Positions 41,965 through 50,739 of a stretch of 64,000 bases of DNA are shown here, piece by piece. Source of the stretch: Rugosimonospora africana (GTDB lineage Bacteria > Actinomycetota > Actinomycetes > Mycobacteriales > Micromonosporaceae). The stretch covers positions 1 to 64,000 of the forward strand of contig NZ_BONZ01000034.1 in NCBI RefSeq assembly GCF_016862975.1. The letters are read 5' to 3'. The notes beneath the pieces are model-generated. The model worked only from the letters and a program-made list of their open reading frames with translations. It searched no databases and was not told the DNA's origin. Each line of letters opens with the position of its first letter. Position 1 is the stretch's first letter. Position numbers and translations under genes: made by a program.

Positions 41965-44900
41965 TCAGTGGACAGTCATGGCGAAGATGTGCACGGCCGG
42001 CGCGCCCGAGGCCACGCCGTGACTGATGTCGGGCAGCACGACCGTCGAGACGGCCTGGCCGGCCCGCAGGGGCACGCCGACCCGGAACACGTCGATCTGG
42101 TGCGCCTGCTGGGTGTTGCCGGACCGGTTGCGGTACGGCATGGTGACGGCCGGGTCGCTGCCGGCCGGTGGAGCGGCATACCAGTCCGGGACCGACAGCG
42201 TGAACGACTGGGTGCTCCCGTCGGCGTACCGCACCTCGCCCGTACCGCTGGCCGGGCCGTACGTGCTGGTGGCCAGGAAGTCCAGGGTGGCACCGGTGGC
42301 GTCGAGGCGTACCGCCTGTCCCCCGGCGACCACGTTGTCGGGCTGCCCGGCGGCGGCGTCCGGCCAGAGGAACTGCGCGCCGCCGTGGCTGACGGTCGCG
42401 CCGGGGGTCACCCCCTGGGCCGCCAACGCCTGCGCCGACAGGCTGGAACCGGCGCCGTCGATGTCGCCGGCCGAGGTGGCTGTGTCGTCGGTGACGCCGA
42501 CGTTGTCGAACAGCGCGGCCAGGGAGCCGGCCGGCACGTCGAGGGTCGAGGTCGCCGACAGGCCCTCGGGTCCGGCGGGGGTGCCGAACACGGCCCGGTG
42601 CACCAGCTGCGCGGACGGGACGGCGCCGGCGGGCACCGTCACCGTCCAGCTGGCCGACTTCGCCTCGCCGGGAGCGAGGTCGCCGAGGGTCACCGGGGAC
42701 GCCGGCGACACCTGGTAGCCGGCCGGCGCGGTCAGGAACAGCTGCGCCGCGCTCATCGCCGTGTCGCACCCGTCGGTCAGGGTCGTGGTGACCTGGACGG
42801 TGTCGCCCGGTTGGGCCAGTGCCGCGTCCGGCGACACGGTCACCGCCGCCCCGTCGCACGCGGTGTCGACCGACGCGCTCACCGACGCCGCCGCCCCGGC
42901 TCCGTCCGCGGTCAGCGTGGCGACCGTGAAGGTGTACCGCAGGCCCGGCTGCAGGCCGTCGACCACCCGGATCATCGCCTTGGCGGTCGGCTGGGTGACC
43001 AGTGCGTCGCGTCCGGTCTCGTCGATGACGCGCTGATCGGCGGGGATGCCGTCGGAGACGGTGACCCGGTAGCCGATGACCGGGGTCTCCCCCGCCGACG
43101 ACGGCGGAGTCCACTGTAGACCCACGGCACCGTCGCCGGCCCGGGCCTTCAGGCCGGTCGGCGCACCGGCGGTGCCGCCGGCCAGCGGGTGCGGGACGAC
43201 CGCGGTGCGCGAGGGCAACGACGCCTCGCTGTCGCCGGCGGCGTTGTGCGCGGTGACCGTCGCGGTGTACGCGGCGCCGTCGGTCAGGCCGCCGACGACC
43301 GCGTACCCCAGCCGCCGGAAGTCGGCCGCGCTGACCGTGGTACTGGCGGTGTGGGTGCCGTCGGTGACCGTCGCGGTGTACGAGGAGACCGGTGCGCCGT
43401 TGCTCGCGTACGACGGGCTCCACGTCACGTACACGGACTTCTCGGCGGCGAAGGTACCGACCCGCGCCGGGGTGTCCGGCACCGACACCGGGCCGACACG
43501 ACGGTTCAGCAGTCCCCGGTACGCCGGTTCGAGACCGGCGGCCGACACGATCGCGGACGGCGCGGCCGACGGCGCGGCCAGCAGGTGGTTGCCCTGGGTC
43601 ACCAGGCCCTTGTTGTCCGAGTCCGGATCGCCGGTCTCCCAGTAGTTTCCGGTCACCAGCGTCGGATCGTTGTTGCCCAGGTCGTCGCGGTAGTCGGTGT
43701 GCCGGGTGCCGACGTTGGCGTACGCGGCGTGGTAGAGCACATTGCCCGAGACCGTCTCGTACGTGGCGCCGTTGTCGGTGTAGATGTTCTTGCCCAGGCC
43801 CAGTTGGTCGTGGATGACGTTGCCGGTCACCTTCTCGCCGTCGGCCATCGACGTGCCGGTGATGCCCTGGGTGTAGATGCCGCCGCCGTCGTCCAGCCAT
43901 TGCATGTAGTCGACGATGAGGTTGTCGCTGACCACGTTGTCGTGCGAGAAGTTCGGTGTCGGCGGGTCGCCGATCTTGTCCGGCCAGCCGCCCCAGCCCA
44001 TCGAGATGGCGCTGTACCCGACGTCGTCGATCTGGTTGTGCGTGATGAGGTCGTGCTGCGAGTACCCGTTGAGGATCGCGACCCCGCCGTGGAATTCGCG
44101 CGGTAACGCGTACAGGTGGTTGTCGGCCACCGTGACGTCGCGGGTGATGTCGGCGTCGTCGGTGGTCTGCGCCTTGTCGGTACCGCCGATTTCCAGCCCG
44201 TTGCCCGAGGTGTCGGTGAAGACGCTGCCCTCGACCGTGGCGCCCTGCGTGCCGTCGCCCAGGTCCAGCCCGGCCGCGCCGAGGTGGGCGAACACGTCAT
44301 CGGTGAAAGCCACGTCGTGGCCGTAGGACACGCTGACGTTGCCCGGTTCCTTGGTCCACGCGCCGAACGGGCAGGTGCCACCCGGAACGTACTGGCACAG
44401 CCCCTCGACCGCGTACCCGTTGGCGCCGGTGATGGTGTAGCCGGCCTGGATCTCGGAGAAGCCCTCCGGGGATGAGGGGCCGAGCCAGGTCGCGTACGAG
44501 AACTGGATGCCCCGCATCGCGATGTCGTGGACCGGTGCGGTCGCGGTCCCGTGCTCGTCGACCAGGGTCTGCAGGGCCGGTGCCTCGACGTCGGCGGTAC
44601 GCAGGTTCTCGCCGTGCCGCGGCAGGTAGTAGACCCGGTCAGCGGAGCGGTCCAGGTACCACTCGCCGGGCTGGTCGAGCAGTTCGAACGCGTTCTCCAG
44701 GTAGCTGGGGCGCCCGTCGCTGGTGAGACTGCCGGGTCCGACCATGCTCACGGTGCGGCCGGGGATGTCGGGGAACTCCACGCGCCTGGTGGAGTTGTCC
44801 CAGCACGGCTGCGCCATGGTGATGGTGGTGCCGCTGACCGATCCGATCGGGCAGCGCGGCTCAGTCCACTGGCCGAGACCGTCGCGCTCGATGTTCCACA

Positions 44901-45498
44901 GCGCCTCACCGGCCGTGTAGACGAACTCCAGGTCGCCGGGGTTGCGCCAGTGCGCCAGGGTGTCGGCGGAGGCCGTGTAGCCGGTGGCGGTCTCGGTCAG
45001 CGTGACCGGCACCGTGCCCCGGGCGCGCTGTTCGCGCGTGCCGTCGACGTACAACTGCCGGGTGTTGTCCAATCCCCGCGGAGCCGGCGCGGACCACAGT
45101 CCCGGACGGCCGGCGACCGGCTGCCACCCGGTCACCCGCAGGCCGCCGCTGAATACCACCGAGCCGGAGCCCTGCCAGGTGACCCGGTGCCCGTTGCTCC
45201 CCGAGTCTCTCGTGTCGAGCCGCAGCGGTTGGTCCAACCGGTAGGTGCCGGGCGCGAGCGTGACGGTGATGTCCCGGCGCATGTCCCGGTCGAGCGCCCG
45301 GACCCGTTGCTGCGCCCCGGCGAGCGAACAGGGCCGGCCGCGCGAACAGGACGGGCCGGCGCCGTGCGGAGCCGCGTAGACCTGCTCGGCTCCGGGACCC
45401 GGTGGGGGTCCGGCGGCCGCGAACCCCGGGAACGCCATCAGGCACGCGACGGCGGCACCGACCATGACAAGTCCTCGTCGGAGTCTCAACGGCGACAC
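41965..45498 (-). CDS. Secreted right-handed beta-helix glycosidase, GH141-like, with Fn3 modules
   Basis: This 1177-residue exported protein has a signal peptide (MVGAAVACLMAFPGFAAA). A large parallel beta-helix follows (about 40-620: HRVTWQGSGSVVFSGGLRVT, NAFELLDQPGEWYLD, RGIQFSYATWLGPSSPEGFS, HNQIDDVGYSAISMGWGGWP, DGGGIYTQG), the layout of GH141-type enzymes that act on pectic fucose or xylan. Two fibronectin III domains (about 635-735 and 745-850) and a NEW3-like domain follow. The C-terminal 190-residue domain DNVGVTDDTATSAGDIDG is shared with the GH3 protein next door. The family call is from overall pattern, not from catalytic residues. GTG 45498 follows GGGGAAGG. Confidence 0.78.
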   Translation of the reverse strand: MSPLRLRRGLVMVGAAVACLMAFPGFAAAGPPPGPGAEQVYAAPHGAGPSCSRGRPCSLAGAQQRVRALDRDMRRDITVTLAPGTYRLDQPLRLDTRDSGSNGHRVTWQGSGSVVFSGGLRVTGWQPVAGRPGLWSAPAPRGLDNTRQLYVDGTREQRARGTVPVTLTETATGYTASADTLAHWRNPGDLEFVYTAGEALWNIERDGLGQWTEPRCPIGSVSGTTITMAQPCWDNSTRRVEFPDIPGRTVSMVGPGSLTSDGRPSYLENAFELLDQPGEWYLDRSADRVYYLPRHGENLRTADVEAPALQTLVDEHGTATAPVHDIAMRGIQFSYATWLGPSSPEGFSEIQAGYTITGANGYAVEGLCQYVPGGTCPFGAWTKEPGNVSVSYGHDVAFTDDVFAHLGAAGLDLGDGTQGATVEGSVFTDTSGNGLEIGGTDKAQTTDDADITRDVTVADNHLYALPREFHGGVAILNGYSQHDLITHNQIDDVGYSAISMGWGGWPDKIGDPPTPNFSHDNVVSDNLIVDYMQWLDDGGGIYTQGITGTSMADGEKVTGNVIHDQLGLGKNIYTDNGATYETVSGNVLYHAAYANVGTRHTDYRDDLGNNDPTLVTGNYWETGDPDSDNKGLVTQGNHLLAAPSAAPSAIVSAAGLEPAYRGLLNRRVGPVSVPDTPARVGTFAAEKSVYVTWSPSYASNGAPVSSYTATVTDGTHTASTTVSAADFRRLGYAVVGGLTDGAAYTATVTAHNAAGDSEASLPSRTAVVPHPLAGGTAGAPTGLKARAGDGAVGLQWTPPSSAGETPVIGYRVTVSDGIPADQRVIDETGRDALVTQPTAKAMIRVVDGLQPGLRYTFTVATLTADGAGAAASVSASVDTACDGAAVTVSPDAALAQPGDTVQVTTTLTDGCDTAMSAAQLFLTAPAGYQVSPASPVTLGDLAPGEAKSASWTVTVPAGAVPSAQLVHRAVFGTPAGPEGLSATSTLDVPAGSLAALFDNVGVTDDTATSAGDIDGAGSSLSAQALAAQGVTPGATVSHGGAQFLWPDAAAGQPDNVVAGGQAVRLDATGATLDFLATSTYGPASGTGEVRYADGSTQSFTLSVPDWYAAPPAGSDPAVTMPYRNRSGNTQQAHQIDVFRVGVPLRAGQAVSTVVLPDISHGVASGAPAVHIFAMTVH

Positions 45499-45798
45499 CT
45501 TCCCCAGGCACGCGAGTCACACATCGACAACGTTAGACATCGGATTAATCGCAGCCTGGCACGAGGACTGATCAAGTGTCAATGGAGTGACCACGATGAT
45601 TCATCGGATGTAACCGCGCCTTTTCGTCCGGCGGAATCCTCGGTCGGTCATGCCCGGCCGGCCCGGACGGGGCATGACCATCCGCATCGCCGGACATGTC
45701 GCGGCGTGCCCGGGCGCGGGTGCCGCGTTGCCCGATCGTCACGCGCGCGCCGCGTTTTCGTCGGCATCGCGCCCCCATCGATAGATATCGTGCGGCGC
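45499..45798. other. Divergent intergenic region, no gene
   Basis: It separates the beta-helix gene from the GDPD gene and has an AT-richer patch (GATTAATC, ATCAAGTGTCAATGG) near 45543-45585. TGTCAA at 45577-45582 would read TTGACA on the minus strand as a -35 box for the beta-helix gene, but no -10 fits well. Confidence 0.45.
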
Positions 45799-46494
45799 AT
45801 GACTGATCGGCCCCTGCTCACCGTGGCGCACCGCGCCGGAAACACCATCGCCGGCCTGCGTGCCGCCCTGCAGGCCGGCGTCGATCTGGTCGAAGCGGAC
45901 GTCCACCTGTTCCGCGACGCCCTCGAAGTGCGCCACCGCAAGGCGATCGGCCGGCACCTGTACTGGGAGCAGTGGTGGGAGCTGAACCGCCGGCGCAGCC
46001 TCGAACTGCCCGAACTGGCCGACGTACTGGCAGCCGCCGACGGCGATCCGCGGCTGATGCTCGACCTCAAGGGCCCGGCACTGACCGTGGCACACCGGGT
46101 GGCCGCGCTGCTGGCGGACGTCGCTCCGGACGTCCCGCTGACCGTGTGCACCAAGCAGTGGCAGATGCTCGACGCGTTCGACGGCCTGCCGCACATCCGT
46201 CGCGTGCTGTCGGTCAACAATCCCGTTCAGCTCAACCGCCTGCGGGCGCGGCTGCGGCGCCGGCCGGTGTTCGGCGTGTCGATCCGGCGCCAGTTGCTCA
46301 CCCCCGCCATCGTCGCCGAGTTGCGCCGCGCCACGTCCGTGGTGATGGTGTGGCCGGTCGACACCGAAGCGGCGCTGCGACACGCGCGCTCGCTCGGCGT
46401 CACCAGCGTGATCAGCAAGAACCTGCCGATGCTGCGCACGCTGATGACCGACGGGGTGGCGGCGTCCGATGAGGCGGTACTGAGTCCACGCTGA
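45799..46494 (+). CDS. Glycerophosphodiester phosphodiesterase family protein
   Basis: This 231-residue enzyme with a TIM-barrel fold hydrolyses glycerophosphodiesters to glycerol-3-phosphate. Motifs are AHRAGN, GVDLVEADVHLF (metal-binding Glu and Asp), RHRKAIG, LMLDLKGPA and WPVDTEAALRHARSLGVTSVI. There is no signal peptide. Sequence is shorter than typical GlpQ but complete for the cytoplasmic GDPD group. Confidence 0.87.
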   Translation: MTDRPLLTVAHRAGNTIAGLRAALQAGVDLVEADVHLFRDALEVRHRKAIGRHLYWEQWWELNRRRSLELPELADVLAAADGDPRLMLDLKGPALTVAHRVAALLADVAPDVPLTVCTKQWQMLDAFDGLPHIRRVLSVNNPVQLNRLRARLRRRPVFGVSIRRQLLTPAIVAELRRATSVVMVWPVDTEAALRHARSLGVTSVISKNLPMLRTLMTDGVAASDEAVLSPR

Positions 46495-46510
46495 GCGCCT
46501 GGCCAGGCGC
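46495..46510. terminator. Short perfect palindrome between convergent genes
   Basis: GCGCCTGGCCAGGCGC directly follows the GDPD stop (46492-46494). It may act as a weak bidirectional terminator with the hrpB gene ending at 46534. Confidence 0.4.
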
Positions 46511-46533
46511 CGGCCCGCGATCCGCCCGACCGG

Positions 46534-49089
46534 CTACCGGCGGGGCCGGCCGGTGCCCCGCGTCGGTACCGCCGCGGCCGGGTCCTCCGGCCACGCGTGG
46601 CGCGGGTACCGGCCGCGCAGGTCGGCCCGCACCCTGGGATAGCCGGTACGCCAGAACGACGGCAGGTCGCTCGTCACCGCGACCGGACGGCCGGCCGGCG
46701 AGAGCAGGTGCAGCAGCACGGTGACCCGCCCGTCGGCGATGACCGGCGCGGTCTGCCAGCCGAACGCCTCCTGCACCCGCACCGCGAGCACCGGCGCCGC
46801 CGGGTCGCTGTAGTCGACGCGGATGCGGGACCCGCTCGGTACGGCGAGCCGTTCGGGCGCCAGCTCGTCCAGCCGGGCCGCCTGCGGCCAGGGCAGCAGC
46901 CGGCGCAACGCCTGGCCGGCGTCCACCCGTTCCAGGTCGGCGCGGCGGCGGGCCTGCCCGAGGTCCGGGCCGAGCCAGTCCCGCGCCCGGTCGAGCAGCG
47001 CCCGGTCGTCGACGTCCGGCCACGGCTGTCCGAAGGCGCGGTGGCAGAAGGCGAGCCGCGCGCGCAGCGCGACCGCGTCCCGGCTCCAGCGCAGCAGGCC
47101 GACGCCCTCCTGGCGCAGCCCGTCGAGCAGGGCGTCGGTGAGCAGTTCCCGATCGGGCCGGCTCAGCCGCTGCTCCGCCAGGACGATGGCGCCCAGCGTC
47201 CGTACCCGCCGGGCCCGTACGTCGCCGTCGACCCAGCCGACCTCGTCGGAGCCGGCCAGCAACGGCTCCGCGGCCTGCCGCGCGGTCGCCTCGTCGACCG
47301 GTACGGCCAGCCGGATGGTGGCCGCCGAGCTGCCCGGTACCCGGTCCGCCACGGCGACCGCCAACCATGGCGTACCGGCCAGTGCCGACCCGGGCGCGAG
47401 CGACGCGGCGGTGCCGCTGGCCATCAGGTAGGTGCCGGTTCCCGGGGCGCGCACCCGGGCCAGCCGCTCGGGGAAGGCCAGCCCGACGAGCAGCCCGGCC
47501 GCGAGGTCGTCGGGCAGGTCCGCACCACCCGGGGCCAGATCGCCCGCCGGCACCGCGGCGGCGAGCCGCCGGACTTCGTCCCGCCAGCGTGCCGACGCCG
47601 CCCGGTCGACGCCGCCGCGCAGCCGGCGCCACGCCGCCATCAGGTCGTCCCCGGCGCCGGCCAGAGTGTCGTCCGCCAGCAGCGCGACGACTTCCGCGGC
47701 CCGGTCGCGGCCGATCAGCGCCGCCCCGTCGATCAGCGCGCGGGCCAGGCGCGGATGCGTGCCGGCCGCAGCGATCGCCCGTCCCCGTGCGGTGACCTGT
47801 CCACGGTCGTCCACCGCGCCCAGCGCCCGCAGCGTCGACCCGGCCACCTGCATCGCCGCCGCCGGTGGCGGGTCGGGCAGCGCGAGGCCGGTGCCGTCCG
47901 GGTGCCCCCAGCAGGCCAGTTCCAGAGCGAACCCGGTCAGGTCCGCCACGGCCACCTCCGGCGCGGCGTGGCCGGCCAGCCGTTCGTGCTGCGCGGGCGA
48001 CCAGCACCGGTACACCCGGCCGGGAGCCTCCCGTGCCGCCCGGCCGGCCCGCTGGTCCGCCCCGGCCCGGGACACCCGGACGGTGACCAGGGTGCCCAGC
48101 CCACGAGCCAGGTCGGTACGCGGCTGTCGGGACAGGCCCGCGTCCACCACGATCCGTACCCCGGGAACGGTCAGGCTGCTTTCCGCCACGGAGGTGGCCA
48201 GCACGACCCGGCGGCGGGCACCGGGCGACAGCGCCGCGTCCTGCACCCGGGCCGGTTGCCGGCCGTGCAGGGTCAACACGTCAAGCTCGGTACGCAGGTC
48301 GTCGAGCCGGCCGGCGACCGCGGCGATCTCGCCGGCACCGGGCAGGAACACGAGCACGTCGCCGGTGGCCTCGCGGACCGCCCGGCGGACGGTCGCCGCG
48401 ACGTGGTCCAGCAGCCGCGGATCGACGCGCGGAGTCGCGGTACCGCCCGGGCGCCCGCTGGGTACCGTGACCGGCCCGGCCGGCCCCGGGGGCGGTGACC
48501 ACACCAACTCGACCGGGTACGCGGCCGGCGGCGTGCTCAGCACCGGCACGGGTACGCCGTTGCCGAGGCGGGTCGCGATCCGCTCGGCGTCCACCGTCGC
48601 GGACGCGGCCAGCAGCGCCAGGTCCGGTCGCAGCGCGGCACGCACCTCCACCAGGAACGCCAGCGCCAGGTCGGTGTCCAGGTGCCGTTCGTGGCACTCG
48701 TCCAGCAGCACCGCCCCGGTACCGGGCAGTTCCGGATCGCGTTGCAGCCGGCGCAGCAGGACCCCGGTGGTGACCACCTCGACCCGGGTCGCCGGGCCGG
48801 CCCGGCGCTCGCCGCGCACCGTGTAGCCGACCGGGCCGCCCGGTGCCGTGCCGGTGAGCGCCGCCATCCGCCGGGCCGCCGCCCGGGCCGCGATGCGGCG
48901 GGGCTGCGCCACGACGATCCGGCCGGGAATCGCGTCGGCCAGCGCCAGCGGTACCAGCGTGGTCTTGCCCGAACCGGGCGGCGCCACCAGCAGCGCCGAG
49001 CCCGGCGCGGACAGCGCGGCCAGAACGTCGGGCAGCACCGACCGCACCGGCAGGTCGGTGTCCGGCGCGCGGTCCAGGTCAGGCAGCAC
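46534..49089 (-). CDS. hrpB: ATP-dependent RNA helicase HrpB
   Basis: This 851-residue DEAH/RHA-type helicase has motif I APPGSGKTTLVPLAL (about 36-50), Ia QPRRIAARAAARRMA, motif II LLDECHERHLDTDLAL (Asp130-His133) and motif III ASATVD. Motifs V and VI are seen as VLATSVAESSLTVPGVRIVVDAGL and QRAGRAAREAPGRVYRCW. The HrpB-type C-terminal domain (about 480-851) has TYLMASGTAASLAPGSAL and ends VTSDLPSFWRTGYPRVRADL with the Trp-Pro tail typical of HrpB. Length equals the family. GTG 49089 is the first start that leaves a normal N-terminus; the ribosome site is poor. Confidence 0.92.
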   Translation of the reverse strand: MLPDLDRAPDTDLPVRSVLPDVLAALSAPGSALLVAPPGSGKTTLVPLALADAIPGRIVVAQPRRIAARAAARRMAALTGTAPGGPVGYTVRGERRAGPATRVEVVTTGVLLRRLQRDPELPGTGAVLLDECHERHLDTDLALAFLVEVRAALRPDLALLAASATVDAERIATRLGNGVPVPVLSTPPAAYPVELVWSPPPGPAGPVTVPSGRPGGTATPRVDPRLLDHVAATVRRAVREATGDVLVFLPGAGEIAAVAGRLDDLRTELDVLTLHGRQPARVQDAALSPGARRRVVLATSVAESSLTVPGVRIVVDAGLSRQPRTDLARGLGTLVTVRVSRAGADQRAGRAAREAPGRVYRCWSPAQHERLAGHAAPEVAVADLTGFALELACWGHPDGTGLALPDPPPAAAMQVAGSTLRALGAVDDRGQVTARGRAIAAAGTHPRLARALIDGAALIGRDRAAEVVALLADDTLAGAGDDLMAAWRRLRGGVDRAASARWRDEVRRLAAAVPAGDLAPGGADLPDDLAAGLLVGLAFPERLARVRAPGTGTYLMASGTAASLAPGSALAGTPWLAVAVADRVPGSSAATIRLAVPVDEATARQAAEPLLAGSDEVGWVDGDVRARRVRTLGAIVLAEQRLSRPDRELLTDALLDGLRQEGVGLLRWSRDAVALRARLAFCHRAFGQPWPDVDDRALLDRARDWLGPDLGQARRRADLERVDAGQALRRLLPWPQAARLDELAPERLAVPSGSRIRVDYSDPAAPVLAVRVQEAFGWQTAPVIADGRVTVLLHLLSPAGRPVAVTSDLPSFWRTGYPRVRADLRGRYPRHAWPEDPAAAVPTRGTGRPRR

Positions 49090-49121
49090 GGGATCAGTCT
49101 GACGTACCCGCCGCTGCCGCC

Positions 49122-49188
49122 GGCCGGCGGTGATCCGGGGGCGGCCGGCGGTGGCCCGAGGCGGCGTCCGGCGGTGGTTCCGGGGGCA
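49122..49188. repeat. Three imperfect 21-24 bp repeats upstream of hrpB
   Basis: Units of the type CCGGCGGTGATCCGGGGGC occur three times in a row at 49122, 49143 and 49165, between hrpB and the ArsR operators. Their role is unknown. Confidence 0.5.
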
Positions 49189-49214
49189 GCCGGACGGGCC
49201 ACATCCCGAAGCGA

Positions 49215-49274
49215 GCAACCGATGGTTGCGCGTGCCGGGGCGCTGCCCTACAGTCGTGTGCAACCAAACGTTGC
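49215..49274 (+). promoter_or_regulatory. Two ArsR-type operators
   Basis: GCAACC-GAT-GGTTGC (49215-49229) and GCAAC-CAAAC-GTTGC (49260-49274) are 15-bp inverted repeats with centres 45 bp apart. The second ends just before the ribosome site of the SRPBCC gene. They are likely sites for the ArsR protein of this operon (inference). Confidence 0.7.
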
Positions 49275-49292
49275 GAGAGGATGAAGAGCGGC

Positions 49293-49757
49293 ATGGAGTA
49301 CGGAAGCATCGAGCGGGAGATCCACGTCGACGCCACGCCCGAGGTGGTCTACGAGGTCATCAGCACGCCCGAGCACCTGCGGCAGTGGTGGCCGGACGAC
49401 GCCGAGTTCGAGTCGGTGCCGGGCTCCACCGGACTCGTCTCGTTCGGCGACAGGTCGACGCCCGATGCGGCGGTCATACCGCTCACGGTGATGGAGGCCG
49501 ACCCGCCCCGGCGGTTCTCCTTCCGGTGGGTGCACGACGAGGGCCAGCCCGCGACGCCGGCCAACTCGCTCCTGGTGACCTTCGACCTGGTCCCGTCGGG
49601 CTCGGGCACGCTGCTGCGCTTCACCGAGTCGGGATACCGGGAGAGGGGTTGGGAGGGCGCCGTGCTCGAAGAGATGTACCGCGACCACGAAACCGGCTGG
49701 GACCACTTCCTCCCGCGCCTCGTGGCATACGTCGCCCGGCTGGTGTCCACGCCATGA
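49293..49757 (+). CDS. SRPBCC (AHSA1-type) domain protein, arsR partner
   Basis: This 154-residue START-like fold protein has EREIHVDATPEVVYEVISTPEHLRQWWPDDAEF at the start, DPPRRFSFRWVH in the middle and LRFTESGYRER near the end. The family is usually next to, and controlled by, an ArsR regulator, as here (ATGA overlap). It probably binds a hydrophobic ligand. ATG 49293 is preferred because GAGAGG abuts the ATG at 49281 with no spacing, though the upstream one cannot be excluded. Confidence 0.88.
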   Translation: MEYGSIEREIHVDATPEVVYEVISTPEHLRQWWPDDAEFESVPGSTGLVSFGDRSTPDAAVIPLTVMEADPPRRFSFRWVHDEGQPATPANSLLVTFDLVPSGSGTLLRFTESGYRERGWEGAVLEEMYRDHETGWDHFLPRLVAYVARLVSTP

Positions 49758-50092
49758 GCCTCACGGTCGACGACGAGCTCTGGTCGGCGGTGGGAGATCC
49801 GATCCGTCGACAGCTGCTCGACCTGCTGCTGGCCGGCGGCGGCGGGACGGCGACCACGTTGAGTCAGCGGTTGCCGGTGACCCGGCAGGCGGTCGCCAAA
49901 CATCTCGGCGTCCTCGACCGGGTCGGGTTGGTCCGCGCCACGCCGTCCGGACGCGAACGTCGCTACCAGGTGGACGAGGCCCAACTCGCCCGCGCGGTCG
50001 CGCAGCTGTCGTCGGTCGGGGCCAGCTGGGATGCCCGGCTGCGCCGCATCAAGCAGATCGCCGAAGCGATCGAGCGCGCCCGGGAGAGCTGA
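49754..50092 (+). CDS. ArsR family transcriptional regulator
   Basis: This 112-residue winged-helix repressor lacks metal-binding cysteines. Core motifs are LWSAVGDPIRRQLLDLLLAG, TATTLSQRLPVTRQAVAKHLGVLDRVGLV and GRERRYQVDEAQL. It belongs to the metal-independent group linked to SRPBCC/AHSA1 genes. It overlaps the SRPBCC stop by ATGA and is likely autoregulated through the two operators upstream. Its last codons (ERARES) and stop are tandemly duplicated just after the gene. Confidence 0.92.
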   Translation: MSLTVDDELWSAVGDPIRRQLLDLLLAGGGGTATTLSQRLPVTRQAVAKHLGVLDRVGLVRATPSGRERRYQVDEAQLARAVAQLSSVGASWDARLRRIKQIAEAIERARES

Positions 50093-50140
50093 ACCCCCGC
50101 ACGAACGAGCGCGCCCGGGACAGCTGAACTCCGCACGAAC
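50072..50140 (+). repeat. Tandem duplication of the arsR 3' end
   Basis: The 35-bp unit at 50072-50106, covering the last codons, the TGA and 14 further bases, is repeated at 50107-50140 with three changes. The duplicate stop is not translated. Confidence 0.85.
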
Positions 50141-50216
50141 GAGCGTCGCCGCACTCGTGGCGACGCCGATGAATCCTGCCCGAAACCCGGGCGCTTACCG
50201 GAAAAGAGGTACCGAG

Positions 50217-50657
50217 ATGGTGGACATCCTGCACAGGATCGGCGTCACGTCGTCCCCCGACGAGGTGTACGCGGCCCTGACCACGACCGACGGGCTGGCG
50301 GGCTGGTGGACGGAGGACACCGACGGCGACGCCGACGTCGGTGGCGTGCTCCAGTTCCGCTTCATCCCCGGCGGCTTCGACATCAAGGTCCTGGAGACCT
50401 CGCCCGCGACCAGCGTGCTCTGGGAGGTCGTCGACGGTCCGGACGAGTGGCTGGGGACGCAGATCCGCTTCGACCTCAAGCGGGAGGACGACTTCACGAT
50501 CGTCCTGTTCCGTCACGAGGGCTGGCGGGAGCCGGTGGAGTTCATGTACCACTGCAGCACCAAGTGGGCGACCTTCCTGATGAGCCTGAAGAGGCTGGTC
50601 GAGACCGGCAAGGGCGAGCCGGCGCCGCACGACGTGCAGATCAGCAACTGGCACTAA
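50217..50657 (+). CDS. SRPBCC family protein
   Basis: This 146-residue START-like protein has VDILHRIGVTSSPDEVYAALTTTDGLAGWW and DVGGVLQFRFIPGGFDIKVLE. The C-terminal helix is STKWATFLMSLKRLVETGKG. It is distantly related to the SRPBCC protein 0.5 kb upstream but not a close copy. It probably belongs to the same regulon. AAAGAGG precedes ATG 50217. Its last codon (CAC TAA) forms the edge of an 18-bp repeat tract. Confidence 0.87.
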   Translation: MVDILHRIGVTSSPDEVYAALTTTDGLAGWWTEDTDGDADVGGVLQFRFIPGGFDIKVLETSPATSVLWEVVDGPDEWLGTQIRFDLKREDDFTIVLFRHEGWREPVEFMYHCSTKWATFLMSLKRLVETGKGEPAPHDVQISNWH

Positions 50658-50739
50658 CGCAGGAAATGGTATTAACGCACGAACTGGTAGTAACGCGGGA
50701 ACTGGCGACGCGGCAATCGGCATTAACGCAGGAACTCGA
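50653..50739. repeat. 18-bp tandem repeats bridging two convergent stop codons
   Basis: Units like ATTAACGCAGGAACTGGT start at 50653, 50671, 50689 and, after a 15-bp degenerate unit, 50722. On the minus strand the last unit contains the codons LEFLR and the stop of the alpha/beta hydrolase. The first unit contains the stop of the SRPBCC gene. Confidence 0.85.

Noticed and set aside
40238-43900. 1220-residue open frame on the minus strand
   Set aside because: It is antisense-phase or shifted-frame shadow of the GH3 and GH141-like genes, made of Arg/Gly/Ala-rich low-complexity sequence with no domain.
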